Assembly (NCBI RefSeq): GCF_000494755.1
Contig: NC_022657.1
Span: 1,836,001 to 1,900,000 of the forward strand
Reading direction: 5' to 3'
DNA length: 64,000 bases
From: Amorphoplanes friuliensis DSM 7358
GTDB taxonomy: Bacteria; Actinomycetota; Actinomycetes; Mycobacteriales; Micromonosporaceae
The number at the start of each line of letters is the position of its first letter. Within the stretch, counting starts at the first letter, position 1. Below the pieces are notes generated by a model that worked only from the letters and a program-made list of their open reading frames with translations, was not told the origin of the DNA and did no database searches. The position numbers and the translations under genes were made by a program. Shown here piece after piece: positions 60,722 through 64,000 of the stretch.

Positions 60722-61953
60722 ACCACCATCACGGCGCCGAGCAGGGTCACGACGGCCGTCAGGGCGTACAGGGTGGGGTAACCGCCGAGGTGGGTGACCA
60801 GCGGTGCCGCGATCGCCGGGCCCAGCACCTGGGGGGCCGCGGTGGCGATGTTGATGACACCGAGGTCCTTGGCCCGGTCGACCGCCGCGGGCAGGACCTG
60901 CGTGATGAGGGCGGTGTCGACGGCCAGGTAGACGCCGTAACCCGCGCCGAGCAGCACCGCGGCGACCATCGAGGCCGGCCAGGTGGGCCAGATCGCCAGC
61001 AGCAGCGCCGCGACCGCGATGACCACACCGGACCAGATCACGAAGATCTTGCGTTTGCCGGACCGGTCGGAGAGCCGCCCGCCGATCACCGCCGTCGCCA
61101 CCATGCCCAGCGTGTAGAGCAGGATCATGATGAGCAGCCCGGTGTCCGGGTCAGCCAATTTGACGCGGTCGGTGAGGAAATACAGCAGGTAGAGCGTGCC
61201 CAGGGCGTTGCCGAGCTGCACGAGAAAACGGGTGCCCCAGGCCCAGGCGAAGTCGGGGTTCTCGCGGAAGACACGCCAGATCTTCGTCCTCGAGCGGGGG
61301 CGTTCCGCCTCCACCGGCAGGGGGTCGTCGGGTGTGAGCAGCGCAAACGGCACCGCGAGCACGACCAGGACCACAGCCATCACCACGTACCCCGAAGCGA
61401 CGCCGGTGACGACGGCCGTGACCAGCACCGCGCCGAGCACGAGGCCGAGCGCCTGCGGCATGCCGATCCAGCCCGAGACCGCACCCCGCTGGCCGACGGG
61501 CACCCGGTCCGGCACCGCGGCGGTCAGCGTCGCCAGCATGATGTTGAGCCCGAGCTGCGTACCGGCCCAGCCCAGCGCGACCCCGGCGATGGTCTGCTGA
61601 CCGGAGAGCAGGAGCAGCGAGGCGCAGGAGATGGCGGCGCCGCCGAGCGTCCACACGTGCCTGCGGCCGTACGCGCGGCCCCCGATCCGCAGGCGCGTCC
61701 GGTCGGAGAAGGCGCCGGCCGCGGGGTTGACGACGATGGCGACCAGCGCGCCGAGGGCGGTGACCCAGCCGAGCGCGGCTTCCTTGCCGACGATGCCGAT
61801 CTCGCTGATCTGCTCGGGCAGGAGCACCTGGACGGGGGTGAAGAACGCCATCCAGAGGCCCAGGTTCGCCGCGAAGAGCAGGCCGATCCAGGAGCGCCGG
61901 ACGGGTACCACCGGTTCGGCCAGCGCGGCCGGTGCACCCTGCGTGACGCTCAT
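60700..61953 (-). CDS. MFS transporter
   Basis: The protein has 417 residues with 12 predicted membrane helices. Typical loop motifs are GAFSDRTRLRIGGRAYGRRH after TM2 and GGRLSDRSGKRKIF in the second half. This pattern, with long FTPVQVLLPEQ and DRTRLRIGGR loops, is closest to the sugar/cation or SLC45-like branch. The substrate is unknown; uptake of chitin-derived sugars is an open possibility because of the neighbouring chitinase. ATG 61953 opens MSVTQGAPAAL. Confidence 0.88.
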   Translation of the reverse strand: MSVTQGAPAALAEPVVPVRRSWIGLLFAANLGLWMAFFTPVQVLLPEQISEIGIVGKEAALGWVTALGALVAIVVNPAAGAFSDRTRLRIGGRAYGRRHVWTLGGAAISCASLLLLSGQQTIAGVALGWAGTQLGLNIMLATLTAAVPDRVPVGQRGAVSGWIGMPQALGLVLGAVLVTAVVTGVASGYVVMAVVLVVLAVPFALLTPDDPLPVEAERPRSRTKIWRVFRENPDFAWAWGTRFLVQLGNALGTLYLLYFLTDRVKLADPDTGLLIMILLYTLGMVATAVIGGRLSDRSGKRKIFVIWSGVVIAVAALLLAIWPTWPASMVAAVLLGAGYGVYLAVDTALITQVLPAAVDRAKDLGVINIATAAPQVLGPAIAAPLVTHLGGYPTLYALTAVVTLLGAVMVVRIRAVD

Positions 61954-61988
61954 GGAACCCCCGGGGAAACGCGAAAGATCCTCGGACC

Positions 61989-62981
61989 CTAGATGATGGT
62001 GGCCCCCGCGGGAAGAGCCGTCCGGACAGCGGCCGGGAGCTTGCCGAAGGCGGTGATCACCGGGCCGTCGCCGCCCGGTTCCCAGACCCCCTCGATGCGC
62101 CCGTTCACCACCAGCGTGGGGGAGATCCAGCCCTGCGGCCGGGAAACCGCCGACTTGGGTCCGCTGCTCACCTGGTCGAGCTGTCGCAGGCTCCCCACCA
62201 CGTACGGATCGAACGCCGGCAGCAGCAGCACCGTGTCCTCGCCGGCCGGGGTCTCGGGCTCCGGCCCGTCCCCGATCCGAGCGAAAGCCTTCTTCGCCAG
62301 GGCCGGTTTGAGATCGAACCAGCGAGCGAACTCCGCGGCCTCGGCCGGTCCGTACGTCTCGAGGTAGTTCAACGCCAGCTGGTCGATCGCGTCGTCGGCC
62401 GGCACCTCGGCCCACTCGCCCAGCCAGGCGCGCGGAGCCACGAACGTCACGTTGCGCCCGCGGGGCGGCCCCGAGCACAGCAGCCCGCGGAAGGCCAGCG
62501 GCTTGAGGATCGCCCCGAAGCCCTGCGTCAGCGGCCCGCGCAGATCCTCGTGCCGCGTCGCGCCGATGATCGCGCCGGCCAGTTCCTCCCGGGTCAGCGG
62601 CTCGGCGCCGAGCACGTCGGGCACCGCGGCGATGATGTCGGTCATCTGCGCGGCCGTGACGCCGTGGTACTTCAACCACGAGCCGGTCGTCTCCCGGGTG
62701 CGGGTGCTCATCGCGGCCACCCACAGCGGCAGGTCCTCGGCCGGCAGCAGATGCAGTGTGCCCCGCGCGGCCCACGTCCGGACCAGCGTCTTCTCCTCGT
62801 AGAGCGCCTTGTCGAGGTCGGGTGCGGACGGCAGCCGTAGTGTCGCCGAGGCGAGCGCCGACGAGGCGACCTGGGCGTGGAAGCCACCGATGCGCCGAGC
62901 TGCGTCGACCACGGTCCGGGCCTTGGTGGTGCCGAGATGCTGCCGCTCGATCCGGCGGCGCAGGACATCCTCGAGGGTCAC
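61989..62981 (-). CDS. AlkZ-like winged-helix DNA-binding protein (HTH_42)
   Basis: The protein has 330 residues. The pattern RRIGGFHAQVASSALASATLRL with TWAARGTLHLLPAEDLP is that of the HTH_42/AlkZ family, which includes DNA glycosylases that unhook crosslinked or alkylated bases. The AlkZ catalytic QxQ motif corresponds to HAQVASS here, so its second Gln is absent and activity is uncertain. GTG 62981 overlaps the stop of the CGNR gene as GTGA. Confidence 0.8.
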   Translation of the reverse strand: MTLEDVLRRRIERQHLGTTKARTVVDAARRIGGFHAQVASSALASATLRLPSAPDLDKALYEEKTLVRTWAARGTLHLLPAEDLPLWVAAMSTRTRETTGSWLKYHGVTAAQMTDIIAAVPDVLGAEPLTREELAGAIIGATRHEDLRGPLTQGFGAILKPLAFRGLLCSGPPRGRNVTFVAPRAWLGEWAEVPADDAIDQLALNYLETYGPAEAAEFARWFDLKPALAKKAFARIGDGPEPETPAGEDTVLLLPAFDPYVVGSLRQLDQVSSGPKSAVSRPQGWISPTLVVNGRIEGVWEPGGDGPVITAFGKLPAAVRTALPAGATII

Positions 62982-63574
62982 GGCCGGTCCTCCCGCGACC
63001 GGTGGCTGCGCACCTTGGCCCGGTTGCCGCAGCGCTCCATCGAGCACCAGCGGCGGTTCCCCGGACGGGACGTGTCGAGGTAGATCAGGGCGCAGTTGTC
63101 AGCCGCGCACATGCGTACCCGGGTGGCGGTGGGCGGGGTCAGGGTGGTGACCGCGTCCCGCGCGAAGAGGGTGGCGAGCTGATCGGCCCGGACCGGCCGC
63201 TGCCAGGTCCTCCTCAGCTCAGGACCGATCTCCGGTACGGGCACAGCGCCGCCCGCCACCTCGTTGAGCACGTCGGCGTCCACCCGGGCGATCGCCGATC
63301 CGGTGGCGGTGGCCCAGGCACCCGCCCAGATCGCCTCGCGCAGCCGCTTGACCAGGGCCAGGTGTTCCTCGGTCGCCACCACGTCCTCCGGCCGCAGGCC
63401 CCAGCCGGCGAGGTCGAGCCGGCCGGCGAAGGCCCAGCGCACGAAGTCGCCGGGGGAGTGCAACAGCTCGAACCGGGCCCGGAAGCCCTCGCCGCCGCTG
63501 ATGCTGGACAGTTCGAGGCACAACGCTCCCGCGTCGAACGAGAAGACCTGACCGTCCGGATGTCGCACACGCAT
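62978..63574 (-). CDS. CGNR zinc-finger regulator
   Basis: The protein has 198 residues. An N-terminal ABATE-like domain (LELSSISGGEGFRARFELL) precedes the C-terminal zinc finger CAADNCALIYLDTSRPG, then WCSMERCGNR with the defining CGNR. These are stress-linked transcription factors. ATG 63574 is chosen because TAGAAC (63587-63582) ends 7 nt before it. A dyad GTAAC-N11-GTTAC over the promoter may be its own operator. It is cotranscribed and coupled with the AlkZ-like gene. Confidence 0.88.
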   Translation of the reverse strand: MRVRHPDGQVFSFDAGALCLELSSISGGEGFRARFELLHSPGDFVRWAFAGRLDLAGWGLRPEDVVATEEHLALVKRLREAIWAGAWATATGSAIARVDADVLNEVAGGAVPVPEIGPELRRTWQRPVRADQLATLFARDAVTTLTPPTATRVRMCAADNCALIYLDTSRPGNRRWCSMERCGNRAKVRSHRSREDRP

Positions 63575-63595
63575 GTAACCGGTTCTATCAGTTAC
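63575..63595. promoter_or_regulatory. Possible autoregulatory dyad of the CGNR gene
   Basis: GTAAC (63575-63579) and GTTAC (63591-63595) are inverted repeats flanking the -10 box TAGAAC (63587-63582), with the palindrome AACCGGTT (63578-63585) inside. A protein bound here would cover the promoter and start codon. Confidence 0.4.
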
Positions 63596-63650
63596 CGTCC
63601 GGCCGCCCGGCAGCAGGGCAACCCTCACGGAGGCCTGATCGCCGGCGTTC

Positions 63651-64000
63651 TCAGACGGTGAAGCGGCCGACGAGCTCGGTCAGGCGGTGGGCGGTCGCGT
63701 TCAGCTCGTCCGCCGCCCGGTGCGACACGTCCGCCGCGGAGCGGGTGCTGTCCACGGCGCCGCTGACCGCAGTGATGCCGATCGAGATGTCCTGGCTGCC
63801 GGTGGCCACCTCGCTGATGTTGCGGGCCATCTCGGCGGTTGTCGCCGCCTGCTCCTCCACGGCCGCCGCGATCGCGGTCTGGTAGTCGTTGACCTGCCCG
63901 ATCGTCGCCGTGATGGCGTTGATCGCCTCGACCGCGCGGGCGGTGTCACCCTCGATCGCGGCGACCCGGGCGGTGACGTCGCCGGTCGCGCGGGCCGTCT
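63651..64000 (-). CDS. Methyl-accepting chemotaxis protein, 3' part
   Basis: The frame is open to the window edge, so the 5' part lies beyond 64000; about 115 C-terminal codons are present. The sequence includes AAVEEQAATTAEMARNISEV and GSQDISIGITAVSGAV, the C-terminal helix of the MCP signalling domain, and ends HRLTELVGRFTV. It is a second chemoreceptor distinct from the PilZ-fused one at 8417. No PilZ domain follows. Confidence 0.88.
   Translation of the reverse strand, partial: TARATGDVTARVAAIEGDTARAVEAINAITATIGQVNDYQTAIAAAVEEQAATTAEMARNISEVATGSQDISIGITAVSGAVDSTRSAADVSHRAADELNATAHRLTELVGRFTV

Overview
The window is about 64 kb of very GC-rich chromosome. GTG and TTG starts are common, and many coding regions butt together or overlap by 4 nt. 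Many genes seem to have leaderless promoters, with a TANNNT-type -10 box 6-8 nt before the start codon. Gene content points to a filamentous actinomycete: a fasR-fabD-fabH-acpP-fabF operon, DUF3145, HelD, several PASTA-less protein kinases, a sigma-factor-like protein of the SigE/ECF type, a MoxR/DUF58/DUF4350/DUF4129 operon and an SpoIIM-type protein. Two chemoreceptors suggest a motile member such as Actinoplanes or another Micromonosporaceae. This is inferred from gene content; no rRNA or tRNA is present to confirm it.

Layout. 1-2666: the end of an aldehyde dehydrogenase gene, a SpoU-type RNA methyltransferase and an APH-family phosphotransferase. 2664-3317: a 40-bp tandem repeat and a broken XRE antitoxin-like gene. 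3318-6744: a large LuxR/LAL regulator followed by a methyltransferase whose promoter carries a perfect palindrome. 6754-12609: an SRPBCC protein, a SHOCT membrane protein, a chemoreceptor with a C-terminal PilZ domain, and a dihydroxyacetone kinase translationally coupled to a small tyrosine-phosphatase-like protein. 12639-14443: argS, preceded by an apparent arginine attenuator. 14379-22122: RDD, SpoIIM, nitroreductase, and the DUF58-MoxR-DUF4350-DUF4129-membrane-protein operon. 22243-31291: a secreted nucleotidase, a SipW-type signal peptidase fused to a LamG domain, MerR, two protein kinases, an 11-residue-repeat membrane protein and a STAS protein. 31288-38362: SurE with a PfkB kinase, a Tet(X)-like monooxygenase with a divergent TetR, a 44-bp tandem repeat array, an alcohol dehydrogenase with a divergent TetR, and an O-methyltransferase. 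38416-49191: a CDF zinc transporter, secreted beta-propeller protein, HelD, hydrolase, carbonic anhydrase, DUF3145, NagZ-like GH3 lipoprotein, AraC regulator and quinone reductase. 49238-54074: the fatty acid synthase operon and its regulator. 54278-64000: small ORFs, TetR, a sigma-like/membrane-protein pair, gltX, a secreted GH18 chitinase, an MFS transporter, an AlkZ-like and CGNR pair, and the end of another chemoreceptor gene.

How the parts connect. The fab operon supplies the type II fatty acid synthase and probably answers to FasR. The MoxR operon with RDD and SpoIIM looks like an envelope-associated chaperone and membrane module. Three divergent regulator/enzyme pairs (TetR/Tet(X)-like, TetR/ADH, AraC/quinone reductase) look like small-molecule response switches, two of them with clear inverted-repeat operators.

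The strongest candidate for something undescribed is upstream of argS. A leaderless 17-codon ORF (12652-12705) has three consecutive Arg codons and four Arg in total. It is followed by two mutually exclusive RNA structures: an antiterminator pairing 12693-12700 with 12715-12722, and a 9-bp GC terminator stem at 12718-12740. This geometry is what ribosome-mediated attenuation by charged tRNA-Arg requires. Other notable items are the signal peptidase-LamG fusion with a coupled cargo remnant, the LEA-like 11-mer repeat protein, a kinase with a tyrosine-kinase-like catalytic loop, and a sigma-like protein with a degenerate DNA-recognition helix.
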